NCBI RefSeq assembly: GCF_036543075.1
Contig: NZ_JAZHPF010000010.1
Coordinates: 1 to 64,000 of the forward strand
Length of the DNA: 64,000 bases
From: Deinococcus sp. YIM 134068
Lineage (GTDB): Bacteria; Deinococcota; Deinococci; Deinococcales; Deinococcaceae
Direction of reading: 5' to 3'
Of the stretch, positions 36,292-48,501 are shown piece after piece. The notes below the pieces were generated by a model. The model had not been told where the DNA came from. It was given only the letters and a program-made list of their open reading frames with translations, and did no database searches. Positions within the stretch are counted from its first letter, which is position 1. Every line of letters begins with the position of its first letter. Position numbers and translations under genes: made by a program.

Positions 36292-37185
36292 ATGCGTGGT
36301 TCTGACCCCACCCCCGTCACCCGCCGCCGGGTGCTGCGGGGCCTGGGGCGCGGCCTGCTGGGGGGCGGAGCGGCGCTGGGTGCCCTCGGCGGGATGGGGG
36401 CGGCGCAGGCATACCGCTTCGGCGTGGAGCGGGTGCGGGCCACCCTGCCCGGCCTGCGTTCTCCCCTGCGCGCCGTCTTCCTGACCGACCTGCACTACGG
36501 GCTGTACGTGGGGGCGAGCAGCGTCCGGGCCTGGGTGGACGCCGCGAACGCCGAGCGGCCCGACCTCGTGCTGCTGGGGGGGGACTTTCTGGACCTTCCC
36601 TCCGGCGAGTGGCCCGCCGCCCTCTTTCCCGAACTCGCCCGACTCCGCGCCCCGCTGGGCGTGTTCGGCGTGTGGGGCAACCACGACTACGACTCGTTCG
36701 GTCGCCGCGACTCGCGCCGGGGGGGCCGCGCCAGGGGCACCTGGGCCGAGCGCCGGGCCGACCTGACGGCCAGCTTCACCCGCGCGGGCGTCACCCTGCT
36801 CGTGAACGAGGGGCGGGCGGTGCGAGGCGACCTGTGGGTGGGCGGCGTGGACGACCTGTGGCAGGGGGAGGTGGACGCCCAGGCGGCCCTCGCCGGGGCG
36901 GACGGGCGGGCCACCCTCCTCCTGAGCCATAACCCCGACGTGCTGCCCCAGTTGCCCGTCCCCGCCGGGCTGACCCTGTGTGGGCACACCCACGGCGGCC
37001 AGATTCGCCTCCCGCTCCTCGGTGCCCCGGTGGTGCCCAGCCGCTACGGGCAGCGGTACGCGATGGGCTGGGTGCGCGGCGCTTTTGACACGCCCGCCTA
37101 CGTCAGCCGGGGCCTGGGCACGAGCGGCGTGCCGTTTCGGAATCTGTGCGAGCCGGAGGTCACGGTGCTGACCCTGGAGGGATGA
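36292..37185 (+). CDS. Tat-exported metallophosphoesterase (YkuE/YaeI-like)
   Basis: This 297-residue calcineurin-like enzyme has a twin-arginine signal ([20 protein letters not shown]) at residues 9-28, so it is exported folded. Metal motifs are [38 protein letters not shown] and [13 protein letters not shown]. Relatives hydrolyse phosphodiesters or anchor to the membrane; exact substrate unknown. TACCCT (36279-36284) is 7 nt before the ATG. Residues 130-150 hold an unusual Arg/Gly-rich insert. Confidence 0.9.
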   Translation: MRGSDPTPVTRRRVLRGLGRGLLGGGAALGALGGMGAAQAYRFGVERVRATLPGLRSPLRAVFLTDLHYGLYVGASSVRAWVDAANAERPDLVLLGGDFLDLPSGEWPAALFPELARLRAPLGVFGVWGNHDYDSFGRRDSRRGGRARGTWAERRADLTASFTRAGVTLLVNEGRAVRGDLWVGGVDDLWQGEVDAQAALAGADGRATLLLSHNPDVLPQLPVPAGLTLCGHTHGGQIRLPLLGAPVVPSRYGQRYAMGWVRGAFDTPAYVSRGLGTSGVPFRNLCEPEVTVLTLEG

Positions 37186-37196
37186 GGGGAGGGGAG

Positions 37197-37291
37197 AGTC
37201 GCCAGCTTCCAGTCGCCAGTCGCCAGGAGAGCTGCTTTAGCTTTGGCTTACACTGACCTTTCCGGTGACTGGTCCCTGGCGACTGGCGACT
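37197..37291. repeat. inverted pair of period-7 arrays (AGTCGCC)
   Basis: Left arm AGTCGCC, AGCTTCC, AGTCGCC, AGTCGCC (37198-37225); right arm about 37266-37291 (GTGACTG, GTCCCTG, GCGACTG, GCGACTT). The arms are complementary around about 40 nt. Confidence 0.8.
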
Positions 37292-37334
37292 TCCCTTGCA
37301 ACTTTTCACCCCAGGGCACCGTATCCTGTCTCGT

Positions 37335-38030
<696 letters not shown>

Positions 38031-38032
38031 GG

Positions 38033-38143
38033 AGCTTTCAGCTCTCAGCCGTCAGCGATCAGCAAAGAGAAGAGGCCCCGGCGAGTGCTGGGGCCTTCTC
38101 TTTTTATCTTTCTGCTGACCGCTGAAAGCTGACGGCTGACGGC
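38033..38143. repeat. inverted period-7 arrays flanking a terminator
   Basis: Left arm AGCTTTC, AGCTCTC, AGCCGTC, AGCGATC (38034-38061); right arm GCTGACC, GCTGAAA, GCTGACG, GCTGACG (38114-38141). Both arms enclose the terminator at 38066-38105. Confidence 0.85.
38066..38105. terminator. bidirectional terminator between the BI-1 and treS genes
   Basis: A stem forms from AGAGAAG-GGCCCC and GGGGCC-TTCTCT with loop GGCGAGTGCT, flanked by A-rich and TTTTT runs. Confidence 0.85.
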
Positions 38144-38144
38144 T

Positions 38145-39815
<1,671 letters not shown>

Positions 39816-39895
39816 GGGCCGCAGTCTAGGGCGTGACGTGGAAGCGGTGCCAGATGGAGGGGTGAGAGATGAAGCAAGGCTGGAAGGACGGGAGG

Positions 39896-40018
39896 GGCGA
39901 TTGCGCCGGGGGCGACCCCTCCGCCCCTGCGGGGCACCTCCCCTTAAAGGGAGGCACAACACCAGGCTCCCCTCAAGGGGAGCTGTCAGCGAAGCTGACT
40001 GAGGGGTCGCACACAGCG
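39896..40018. repeat. GC-rich inverted-repeat cluster upstream of the metal importer
   Basis: Several short palindromes are stacked: CCTCCCCTTAAAGGGAGG, CTCCCCTCAAGGGGAG, and TGTCAGCGAAGCTGAC, bounded by GCGACCCCTC (39909) and GAGGGGTCGC (40000). The outer ends form a perfect inverted repeat, so the block looks like one mobile-type palindromic repeat unit. No gene lies in it. Confidence 0.6.
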
Positions 40019-40085
40019 CCGCTCAGCGACGCCCGCCTTCCAACTCTGCGGCTGCCGGGCACCGCCTCCCCCGTCTGCGCTCAAA

Positions 40086-40104
40086 TATGATAAAGGTATA
40101 TCAT
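40086..40104 (+). promoter_or_regulatory. metal-regulator-type operator overlapping the -10
   Basis: ATGATA (40087-40092) and TATCAT (40099-40104) form an inverted repeat with a 6-nt centre. It overlaps TATGAT (40086-40091), a near-consensus -10, and abuts the ATG at 40106. This fits a Fur/Zur/MntR family repressor site for the metal importer. Confidence 0.6.
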
Positions 40105-40105
40105 T

Positions 40106-41041
40106 ATGACTCAGCGCCCCTTTCCCCGGTCCTCCATTTCTCCCCTGCTCGTCACTCTCGTATTGGGAATGGGCACGGCCTCAGCGGCACCCCTCAACGT
40201 CAGCGCGACGACGAGCATCGTGGCCGATTTCGTGCGGGCGGTGGGGGGCGAGCGGGTGCGGGTGAACGTGATCGTGCCCGTGGGGGGCGACGCGCACACC
40301 TTCCAGCCGAGTACCGCCGCAATTCGGAATCTGGCCGGAAGCCGCGTCCTCTTCGCCAACGGGGCGGGGCTGGAGTCGTGGCTGCCGAGGTTGAAGGCCG
40401 CCGCGCCGAGCGTTCCCGTCCGCGAGCTGACGGCGGGCCTGAAGCTGCGCGAGCTGGAGGAAGAGGAGGGGCACGCGCACGAGGGCGAGGAGGCGCACGA
40501 GGAACACGGCCCTCTCGATCCCCATGCGTGGTGGGACCCGACGCTGGCCGCCGGGTACGCGCGCAACGTGGCGGGCGTCCTGACCAAACTTGACCCCGCC
40601 GGGAAGAAGACGTATCAGGCCAACCTCAACACCTTTACCCGTCAGATCAACACGTTGGACGCCTACGCGAAGGGGCAGTTCGCCACCGTGCCCGCCGCGC
40701 GCCGCAAGATCGTCACCAACCACGACAGCCTGCACTACCTCGCCCGGCGCTACGGGCTGACGGTCGTGGGCACCGTCATCCCCGGCATCGGCACCGAGCG
40801 GGAGCCGAGTGCGCGGGAATTGGCGGCACTGGTGGGGGCGGTGAGGAAGAGCGGGGCGAGGGTCATCTTCACCGAGAACACGCTGAACGCGCGCCTCGCG
40901 CAAACGCTGGCCCGCGAGACGGGCGCGAGGATCGCCCCGCCCCTCTACACCGACGCCCTGGGGCCGGGGGGAAGCGCGGGCGAGACGTTTCTGGGGGCGT
41001 TCCGGGCGAACGTGGACACGATGGTGCGGTCGTTGCGCTGA
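40106..41041 (+). CDS. Zn/Mn ABC transporter substrate-binding lipoprotein-type protein (ZnuA/TroA-like)
   Basis: This 311-residue exported metal-binding protein has a signal peptide (about residues 1-27, [15 protein letters not shown]; no lipobox cysteine seen). Ligand candidates are His in [11 protein letters not shown], His in [10 protein letters not shown], His in [11 protein letters not shown] and Asp in [11 protein letters not shown]. An acidic/His loop ([18 protein letters not shown]) is typical of zinc binders. The third ligand being His rather than Glu also favours zinc. ATPase and permease genes follow on the same strand. A metal-type operator overlaps its promoter. Confidence 0.9.
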   Translation: MTQRPFPRSSISPLLVTLVLGMGTASAAPLNVSATTSIVADFVRAVGGERVRVNVIVPVGGDAHTFQPSTAAIRNLAGSRVLFANGAGLESWLPRLKAAAPSVPVRELTAGLKLRELEEEEGHAHEGEEAHEEHGPLDPHAWWDPTLAAGYARNVAGVLTKLDPAGKKTYQANLNTFTRQINTLDAYAKGQFATVPAARRKIVTNHDSLHYLARRYGLTVVGTVIPGIGTEREPSARELAALVGAVRKSGARVIFTENTLNARLAQTLARETGARIAPPLYTDALGPGGSAGETFLGAFRANVDTMVRSLR

Positions 41042-41044
41042 GTG

Positions 41045-41122
41045 GGTCGAGGGGTCAAGGAGTCGAGAGGTCGAGAAAAGCCGCCCGTCCCTGGACCTCT
41101 CGACCCCAGACCCCTCGACCCT
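41045..41122. repeat. inverted period-8 arrays (GTCGAGRR), copy A
   Basis: Left arm GTCGAGGG, GTCAAGGA, GTCGAGAG, GTCGAGAA; right arm is complementary (CCTCTCGAC, CCCAGACC, CCTCGACC). It lies inside the metal-importer operon. Confidence 0.85.
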
Positions 41123-41171
41123 TTTGATACCACCCTCGCAACATCACCCCCGCCCGCGCTATCCTCGTCCG

Positions 41172-41894
41172 ATGCTGGCGGTGGAGAACCTGACGGTGCG
41201 GTACGGAGCGCACACGGCGTTGGAGGACGCGACGGTGCGTTTTGCGCCGGGCACCTTCAGCGCGGTGATCGGGCCGAATGGGGCGGGCAAGAGCACGCTG
41301 CTCAAGACGGTGGTGGGCCTGACCGCGCCGAGCGCCGGGCGGGTGGTGTTTACGGGGGATGGGGCGGCGGGGGGCGACGTGGCCTACGTGCCCCAGCAGC
41401 AGACGCTGGACTGGGCCTTTCCCGTCACCGTCTGGGACGTGGCGATGATGGGCCGCACCGGGCGCGTGGGTTGGCTGCGCTGGCCGGGCCGGGCGGACCG
41501 CGCGCGGGTGGCCGACGCCCTGCGGCAGACGGGCGTGGAGAGCCTGCGCGGGCGGCACATCGGGGCACTCAGCGGCGGGCAGCGCCAGCGGGTCCTCCTC
41601 GCGCGGATGCTGGTGCGGGACGCGGGAATCCTGCTGCTGGACGAGCCGCTGACCGGGGTGGACGCCGCCACCCAGGAGCAACTGATGGCCCTGCTGCGCT
41701 CTCAGGCGGACGCGGGCCGCGCCGTCGTGATGGTCACGCACGATCTGGAGCAGGCCCGCCGCTGGTGCGATCACCTCGTCCTCGTCAACCGCCGCGTCGT
41801 GGCCGACGGCACGCCGGACGAGGTGTACACGCCGCGTAACATCGAGGCGACGTTCAGCGTGAGTCATCTGGGGCACACGCACGCGGAGGCGTAA
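41172..41894 (+). CDS. metal ABC transporter ATP-binding protein
   Basis: This 240-residue ABC ATPase powers the Zn/Mn importer. Motifs are Walker [14 protein letters not shown]-loop [26 protein letters not shown] (typical of the ZnuC/MntA family), signature [15 protein letters not shown], Walker [13 protein letters not shown] and H-loop VTHDLEQAR. The ATG at 41172 is 6 nt after TATCCT (41160-41165), so it has its own likely leaderless promoter inside the operon. Confidence 0.93.
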   Translation: MLAVENLTVRYGAHTALEDATVRFAPGTFSAVIGPNGAGKSTLLKTVVGLTAPSAGRVVFTGDGAAGGDVAYVPQQQTLDWAFPVTVWDVAMMGRTGRVGWLRWPGRADRARVADALRQTGVESLRGRHIGALSGGQRQRVLLARMLVRDAGILLLDEPLTGVDAATQEQLMALLRSQADAGRAVVMVTHDLEQARRWCDHLVLVNRRVVADGTPDEVYTPRNIEATFSVSHLGHTHAEA

Positions 41895-41909
41895 TGGGGG
41901 CAGAACAAC

Positions 41910-41981
41910 GTCGAGAAGTCGAGAGGTCGAGAGGTCAAGACAGCCCCTCTCGACTCCCCGACTCCTCGACCCCTCGACCCC
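41910..41981. repeat. inverted period-8 arrays (GTCGAGRR), copy B
   Basis: Left arm GTCGAGAA, GTCGAGAG, GTCGAGAG, GTCAAGAC; right arm CTCTCGAC, TCCCCGAC, TCCTCGAC, CCCTCGAC. The loop is only about 5 nt. It separates the ATPase and permease genes. Confidence 0.88.
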
Positions 41982-42000
41982 CCGCTGGGAGCCGCCCCTG

Positions 42001-42810
<810 letters not shown>

Positions 42811-42901
42811 GCGGCTGCGCCATCTGGCCTAGTCGCCGCAGGACGCGTTAGCCTAGCGTCAACGGTCCGGGTTGCCCGGCGTTCGGCTTTCCCCCATTCA
42901 G

Positions 42902-42971
42902 ATGGAGTTTTCCCCTTGCGTCCCCTTCCCCTGTAACTCGGCTTGAGCCTCGGTCCCGCATGGTGGGACCG
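42902..42971 (+). promoter_or_regulatory. candidate leader peptide and hairpin upstream of the ABC-F gene
   Basis: A 14-codon ORF (42902-42946, product MEFSPCVPFPCNSA) is followed within 5 nt by the hairpin GGTCCC-GCATGGT-GGGACC (42952-42970). The order short ORF, hairpin, ABC-F start is that of translation-attenuation leaders of antibiotic-inducible ABC-F genes. No Shine-Dalgarno was seen for the short ORF. Confidence 0.4.
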
Positions 42972-43006
42972 CTCGCCCACAGGGGACTGTGTTCGCAGGG
43001 GGACGT

Positions 43007-44614
43007 GTGCTGTTGCAATCGAATGGGGTCGCGCGAGTCTTCGGCGACCGGACGGTCTTTTCGGATGTGGACCTGGAAGTGGGCGCGGGTGAACGCCTCG
43101 CCCTCGTCGGGGAGAACGGCGGCGGGAAGACCACGCTGCTGCGCGTGATGGCGGGAGTGGATGCGCCCGACGAGGGCACGGTGACGCGGGCGGGCCGGGT
43201 GGCGCTCCTCGCCCAACACGCGGAGGTGGGAGACGGAACGATTCTCGATGCTGTGACGCCGGAGGAGGTGCGCCGCGCACGGCTGGCTTTCGACCTCGCC
43301 TCGGAGGGCCTGGGCGACGGCACCGACGCGGCCCTCCAGTCCTTCGCGGAGGCGGAGGAGGCATACCGGGTGGTGGGCGGGTACGAGTTCGAGGCACGGG
43401 CGGAGGAGGTGCTGGGCGGGTTGGACCTCGTTCCAGAGGCGTGTGCGGCGCGGCTCTCCGGGGGACAGATGCGCCGCGTCATGCTCGCCCGGCTGCTCCT
43501 CTCCCCCGCCGACCTGTATCTACTGGACGAGCCGACGAACCACCTCGACGCGGAGGGGACCGCGTGGCTGGAGGGCTGGATTCGGGCGTCCGGGGCCGCC
43601 TTCGTCCTCGCCAGCCACGACCGGGCCTTTCTGGACGCGGTGGCGACTCGCACGGCGGAACTGGAGCGCGGACACCTGGCCGTCTATCCCGGCGGCTACT
43701 CGGCGGCGATGGCGGTCAAGGCGACATTGCGGGAGGCTCAGGCGCGCGATCACGCCGCGTACAGACGAAAGCGGGCCGCGCTGGAGGAAGAACGCCTGCG
43801 CCGCGCGAGCAAGGCCCGCAGCGCCTCGCAGTACAACCCGAGCCGCGCCAGCGACGGCGACAAGATGCTCGCCAAGGGAAAGGCGCAGAACGCCCAGAAC
43901 GTGAACGCCTCCCGCGCCCGCGCGCTGGAACGGGCGGTGGAGCGGCTGGACGCCCACGGAGTCGAAAAACCCTTTGAGGACCGCCGGGTAGTGCGTCTCG
44001 ACCTGCCCGCCTCTTCCTCCGGCCCCTCCGAGGTGCTGACCGTGCGCGGCCTGACGGTGACACGCGGGGACCGGGAGGTTCTGTCGGATGTGCGGCTGGA
44101 CGTGCGCCGGGGCGACCGCATCGCCCTCACTGGGCCGAACGGCGGCGGGAAAAGCACGCTGCTCGCCGCCCTCCTCGGCAGGGTGCCCCACGCGGGCGAG
44201 GTGCGGCGCGGCCCCGGCCTGACCGTCTACGCGGCGGGCCAGCACGGGGAGGAACTGGCGGGACTGACAACCGTAGGGGACGCCCTGCTGGACGCCAACC
44301 CGGCCCTCACGCCGCACCAGCTCCACGAGGTCGCCTCTCAGGTGGGGCTGCCCGGCCCGGCCTTTCCCGTGGCGGGGCTGTCGGGCGGGCAACGCACCCG
44401 CCTGAGCCTCGCGCGGCTGGGCGTGACGCGGGCACAACTCCTCGTGCTGGACGAGCCGACCAACCATCTCGACGTGCGGGCCATTGAGGCGCTCGAAGCT
44501 CTCCTGCTCGCCTTCCCCGGCACGGTGCTCCTCGCCAGCCACGACCGCGCGCTCGTGGGCCGGGTGGCGACGCGGGTGTGGGAGGTGCAAGGCGGCGGGG
44601 TGACGGAGAGGTGA
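43007..44614 (+). CDS. ABC-F family ATPase, possible ribosome protection protein
   Basis: This 535-residue soluble protein has two ABC domains and no membrane segment. Domain 1 shows VGENGGGKTTLL, LSGGQMRRVMLARLLL and LYLLDEPTNHLD; domain 2 shows TGPNGGGKSTLL, LSGGQRTRLSLARLG and LLVLDEPTNHLD. The interdomain linker is long and charged (about residues 225-340), with KARSASQYNPSRASDGDKMLAKGK, as in antibiotic-resistance ABC-F proteins. I chose GTG at 43007 after AGGGGGAC; GTG at 42989 is possible. Confidence 0.85.
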   Translation: MLLQSNGVARVFGDRTVFSDVDLEVGAGERLALVGENGGGKTTLLRVMAGVDAPDEGTVTRAGRVALLAQHAEVGDGTILDAVTPEEVRRARLAFDLASEGLGDGTDAALQSFAEAEEAYRVVGGYEFEARAEEVLGGLDLVPEACAARLSGGQMRRVMLARLLLSPADLYLLDEPTNHLDAEGTAWLEGWIRASGAAFVLASHDRAFLDAVATRTAELERGHLAVYPGGYSAAMAVKATLREAQARDHAAYRRKRAALEEERLRRASKARSASQYNPSRASDGDKMLAKGKAQNAQNVNASRARALERAVERLDAHGVEKPFEDRRVVRLDLPASSSGPSEVLTVRGLTVTRGDREVLSDVRLDVRRGDRIALTGPNGGGKSTLLAALLGRVPHAGEVRRGPGLTVYAAGQHGEELAGLTTVGDALLDANPALTPHQLHEVASQVGLPGPAFPVAGLSGGQRTRLSLARLGVTRAQLLVLDEPTNHLDVRAIEALEALLLAFPGTVLLASHDRALVGRVATRVWEVQGGGVTER

Positions 44615-44649
44615 GATCGTGTGGGAAGGGCACGATCAAACAACAGTTC

Positions 44650-45135
44650 TCACTCCTGCGCTGAGGGTGGGTCGTTCTCCTCCCCCACCGCCTCCAGCCG
44701 GAACACGAAGACGCGCCGGGTGCCGTCGTGCTCCTGAGTGGCGTCCGTCAGCAGGAACAGGCCACGGCCCACCCACTCGCCGGGCCGCCGCTTCTCGTAC
44801 ACGCGCACCCGCTCGGGCGGGGCCTCTCCACTCCGCGCGGCGAGGGCGGCCCGGAAGAACAGGCCATTTTGCGTGAGCCGTCCGCCCGGCGTGTGGAGCG
44901 GCTGGTCCAACGTCTTGGGGTCCTGCCCGCCCCGCAGCGAGGGGGGCGCGTCGTGGCCCTCGTAGCGCAGCACCGCGCCGTCCTCGCTCAGCTCGTCGCG
45001 GTAGGGGGCGTCGGGCCAGGTGGACATCAGCAGGACGCTGTGCCCGCCCCGCACCCGGAAGTTCATGCCGCGCCGCAGGCGCACACCCTCACGGGTGCAC
45101 ATCTCCGCGTGGGTCAGGACCCCCGTGCCACTCAC
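44650..45135 (-). CDS. possible SRA/PUA-like fold protein, stand-alone
   Basis: This 161-residue cytosolic protein resembles the SRA-like reader domains that precede HNH nucleases in modification-dependent restriction enzymes: the [32 protein letters not shown] segment, then [19 protein letters not shown] and [16 protein letters not shown]. No nuclease motif is present. The GTG start at 45135 lies 7 nt after TACACT (minus, 45143-45148), a strong leaderless match. The family call is tentative. Confidence 0.6.
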   Translation of the reverse strand: MSGTGVLTHAEMCTREGVRLRRGMNFRVRGGHSVLLMSTWPDAPYRDELSEDGAVLRYEGHDAPPSLRGGQDPKTLDQPLHTPGGRLTQNGLFFRAALAARSGEAPPERVRVYEKRRPGEWVGRGLFLLTDATQEHDGTRRVFVFRLEAVGEENDPPSAQE

Positions 45136-45159
45136 GCCCCGGAGTGTAGACGACGAGAA

Positions 45160-45181
45160 ACCGCCCCCCGAAGGAGGCGGC
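45160..45181 (-). terminator. hairpin terminator after the nitroreductase
   Basis: On minus, CCGCC-TCCTTCGGGG-GGCGG is followed by TTTCTC. It separates the nitroreductase from the SRA-like gene. Confidence 0.6.
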
Positions 45182-45195
45182 TGACTCTCGACCAC

Positions 45196-45816
<621 letters not shown>

Positions 45817-45904
45817 GACCACAAGATAGGCCCAAGTGCTTTGAAAAGTCAAGCGATGTGACTTGTGGCTCACTTTGCCGGGTGGGAAGGTGTAAAGTGG
45901 GGGC
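45817..45904. promoter_or_regulatory. divergent nitroreductase/HxlR control region
   Basis: The 88-bp gap contains TTGA-AAAG-TCAA (45841-45852) within outer CAAGT/ACTTG arms (45833 and 45861), a candidate HxlR operator. It also holds TATCTT for the nitroreductase and TAAAGT (45893-45898), 6 nt before the regulator ATG. Confidence 0.6.
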
Positions 45905-46267
<363 letters not shown>

Positions 46268-46270
46268 GGG

Positions 46271-46366
46271 AGCCGTCAGCGGTCAGCCGTCAGCCGTCAG
46301 CGCAATAAGCCCCAGCCCCAGCTTTCCCGCCCTCGCTGACTGCTGAAAGCTGACGGCTGACCGCTT
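46271..46366. repeat. inverted pair of period-7 arrays (AGCNGTC)
   Basis: Left arm AGCCGTC, AGCGGTC, AGCCGTC, AGCCGTC (46271-46298); right arm about 46335-46363 (GCTGACT, GCTGAAA, GCTGACG, GCTGACC). It lies between convergent genes and may terminate both. Confidence 0.8.
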
Positions 46367-46369
46367 CTC

Positions 46370-46927
46370 TTAAAACAGCGCCCCGGCGTGCGACGCGATC
46401 AGAAGTGCCGCGTCCGCCGAGGCGAGGTTCGTGGTGTCGATGCGGATGGCGTCCCGTGGGGGTGGGAGGTTGCCCATCTCGCGGAGCAGAGTGCGGAGGC
46501 CCTCCGGGTCGCGGAGCTTGAGCCGCTCGGCCCGCTCGGGGAGGGTCATGCGGCGGGCGAGTTCTTCCGTGTCGCACGTCAGCCAGACGGGGACGAAGGT
46601 GGCCCCACGCCGGGCGGCGAGGTCGCGCAGCCGCTCGACCGACGGCCACTCGCCCTCGTCGGCGATCAGCCAGTTGGTGAAGATGTGGCTCACCTGTGGC
46701 GGGGCCGCCAACGCCGCCTCCCGCACGAGCGCCCGCACCTTGCCCACGAGGTCCCAGACCTCGGCGGGAATGGGCCGCACGCCGTCCAGCCCGAAGGCCG
46801 TGAAGATCGGATCGTTGGAGATGTGGTTGTCCAGCAACGCCGCCCCCGTCAGGCGCGAGAGGTGCTTGCCGATGGTCCTCTTGCCGCTGCCCGGCGGCCC
46901 GACGACGTAGTAGACGGTGGGAGCCAT
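46370..46927 (-). CDS. P-loop NTPase / small-molecule kinase-like protein
   Basis: The 185-residue protein has a Walker A in VYYVVGPPGSGKRTIGKHLS and a lid-like segment (EELARRMTLPERAERLKLRDPEGLR), as in shikimate- or gluconate-kinase-like AAA family proteins. DNHISNDP follows strand 2. Substrate unknown; other bacteria carry similar proteins as AAA family ATPases. TAGCCT (minus, 46935-46940) is 7 nt before the ATG. Confidence 0.75.
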   Translation of the reverse strand: MAPTVYYVVGPPGSGKRTIGKHLSRLTGAALLDNHISNDPIFTAFGLDGVRPIPAEVWDLVGKVRALVREAALAAPPQVSHIFTNWLIADEGEWPSVERLRDLAARRGATFVPVWLTCDTEELARRMTLPERAERLKLRDPEGLRTLLREMGNLPPPRDAIRIDTTNLASADAALLIASHAGALF

Positions 46928-46998
46928 GCGGTGCAGGCTACCCGGAAAGCTCGGCAACGTGGATGCGCTGGATGGCCCGGCGGCGGCCCGAAGAACGA

Positions 46999-47027
46999 AG
47001 AAGCCCCCGCCGTAGCAGGGGCCTTGA
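46999..47027 (-). terminator. terminator after the OsmC gene
   Basis: CCCCTGC and GCGGGGG form a short stem on minus, followed by a CTTCTTCGTTCTT run. Confidence 0.65.
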
Positions 47028-47044
47028 AGGAGTCGTGCCGTCTC

Positions 47045-47497
47045 TTACGAGTTGACCGGCTGCTCCAGCGTCGCCTCGTGGGTGATCTCCACATTGCCCT
47101 TCATGACCTGACTGATGGGGCACACCTGGGCGGCCTGGGCGACCATGCCCTCGAAGCCCGCCTGGTCCATGCCGCTCACCTTGCCGCTCACCTTCAGGCG
47201 GATTGTGCTGACCTTGAAGCCCGCGCCCTCGCGGACCATCTCGCAGGTCGCGTCGGTCCGCAAGTCCTCGGGCGCGTGGCCCGCCTGCGTCAGCAGCGCC
47301 GAGAGCTGCATGGTGAAGCAGCCCGCGTGCGAGGCGGCGAGCAGTTCCTCAGGGTTGGTGCCGACACCGTTCTCGAAGCGGGTCTTGAACGAGTATTGGA
47401 CGTTCTGCAACACGCCCGACCCGGTGCTCACGGTCCCTTGCCCCTTCATTACGTCGCCCGACCACTGCGCGTTCGCCTTCCGTGCGATGTCTGCCAT
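47045..47497 (-). CDS. osmC: OsmC family organic hydroperoxide reductase
   Basis: This 150-residue thiol peroxidase detoxifies organic hydroperoxides. The two catalytic cysteines lie in [16 protein letters not shown] and [13 protein letters not shown], and the Glu in TNPEELL and the [18 protein letters not shown] block are typical of OsmC rather than Ohr. An Arg early in FKTRFENG fits the active site. No canonical TANNNT is visible before the ATG; the mRNA start is unclear. Confidence 0.93.
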   Translation of the reverse strand: MADIARKANAQWSGDVMKGQGTVSTGSGVLQNVQYSFKTRFENGVGTNPEELLAASHAGCFTMQLSALLTQAGHAPEDLRTDATCEMVREGAGFKVSTIRLKVSGKVSGMDQAGFEGMVAQAAQVCPISQVMKGNVEITHEATLEQPVNS

Positions 47498-47569
47498 AAG
47501 GAATAGTTTGCGCCCAATTTAATCTCCGGGTATTCAGGGTCCCTTCACTGTGGGCCTACACTGGAGCTT

Positions 47570-48445
47570 ATGCACAACTCGACGTGGGAACCCACCGTCT
47601 GGGAGTCGGGCGCACCCGTCCGGGGGTACGTATGGCCCGCGCCGGACGCCCGCGCCGCCGTCCTCCTGACGCACGGCTTCGGGGAGTACGCGGGGCGCTA
47701 TGTGGAGAAATACCACCGCCTCATCCCCGCGCTGGTGGGCGCGGGCCTGAGCGTCTACGCCTACGACCTGCGCGGGCACGGCAGTTCGGAGGGACGGCGG
47801 GCGGTCGTGGACGCCTTCACGCTGGTGGAGGACCACCTCCTCGCCCGCGAGATGCTGCGCGGCCAGCCCCTCCCCCTCTTCACCTTCGGGCACTCGCTGG
47901 GGGGATTGATCACGGCGGCCAGCGTGGCCCGTGACCCGAGGGGGCTGAGCGGCGTGATCCTGAGCAGCCCCGCCCTCCTGATCGGCGAGGATCAGCCCGC
48001 GTGGCTGAGGGCGCTGGCCCCCGTGGTCGCGCGGCTGGCTCCCCATGCTCCCGTCACCGCGCTGGGGAGCGAGGGCCTGTCGCGCCTCGCCGACGAGGTG
48101 ACGGCCTATGGGTCGGACGCGGGCGTGTACCAGGGCAAGGTCCCCGCCCTCACCGCCGCGTCCATGCTGCGCCTGAGCGCGTCCCTGTGGCCCCGGTATG
48201 CCCGCTGGACGCTGCCCACCCTCGCCGTCCACGGCACCGCCGACCGCATCACGGACGTGAACGGCACCCGCCGCTTCATGGAAAGCGTTCCCACCGCCGA
48301 CAAGACCCTGCGCCTCGTGGAGGGCGGCTACCACGAGTTGTTGAACGACGAACCGCGCGAGGAGGTGCTGGGGTGGATCGTGGGGTGGTTGAAGGAGAGG
48401 AGCGGCCAGTCGCCAGTCGCCAGTCGCCAGGGTTCAGGCAGATAG
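47570..48445 (+). CDS. alpha/beta hydrolase (lysophospholipase/monoacylglycerol lipase type)
   Basis: This 291-residue serine hydrolase of the MGLL family has the oxyanion segment [13 protein letters not shown], nucleophile in [15 protein letters not shown], acid Asp in [13 protein letters not shown] and His in [20 protein letters not shown] (47557-47562) is 7 nt before the ATG, so the mRNA is probably leaderless. The last about 14 residues ([14 protein letters not shown]) are encoded by the intergenic period-7 repeat, so the C-terminus looks extended by repeat DNA. Confidence 0.9.
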   Translation: MHNSTWEPTVWESGAPVRGYVWPAPDARAAVLLTHGFGEYAGRYVEKYHRLIPALVGAGLSVYAYDLRGHGSSEGRRAVVDAFTLVEDHLLAREMLRGQPLPLFTFGHSLGGLITAASVARDPRGLSGVILSSPALLIGEDQPAWLRALAPVVARLAPHAPVTALGSEGLSRLADEVTAYGSDAGVYQGKVPALTAASMLRLSASLWPRYARWTLPTLAVHGTADRITDVNGTRRFMESVPTADKTLRLVEGGYHELLNDEPREEVLGWIVGWLKERSGQSPVASRQGSGR

Positions 48446-48499
48446 GCGACCCGACCACTCCTGTTCTTGCTGGTCGCTGGAAGCTGGCGACTGGCGACT
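48404..48499. repeat. inverted period-7 arrays (AGTCGCC), left arm coding
   Basis: Left arm GGCCAGT, CGCCAGT, CGCCAGT, CGCCAGG (48404-48431) lies inside the 3' end of the hydrolase gene. Right arm CTGGTCG, CTGGAAG, CTGGCGA, CTGGCGA (about 48470-48497) abuts the dehydrogenase stop. Confidence 0.82.
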
Positions 48500-48501
48500 T
48501 C

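Noticed and set aside
42960..43148. 62-residue ORF overlapping the ABC-F start
   Set aside because: It is out of frame with the conserved protein, has an Arg/Ser-rich shadow composition, and starts inside a hairpin.
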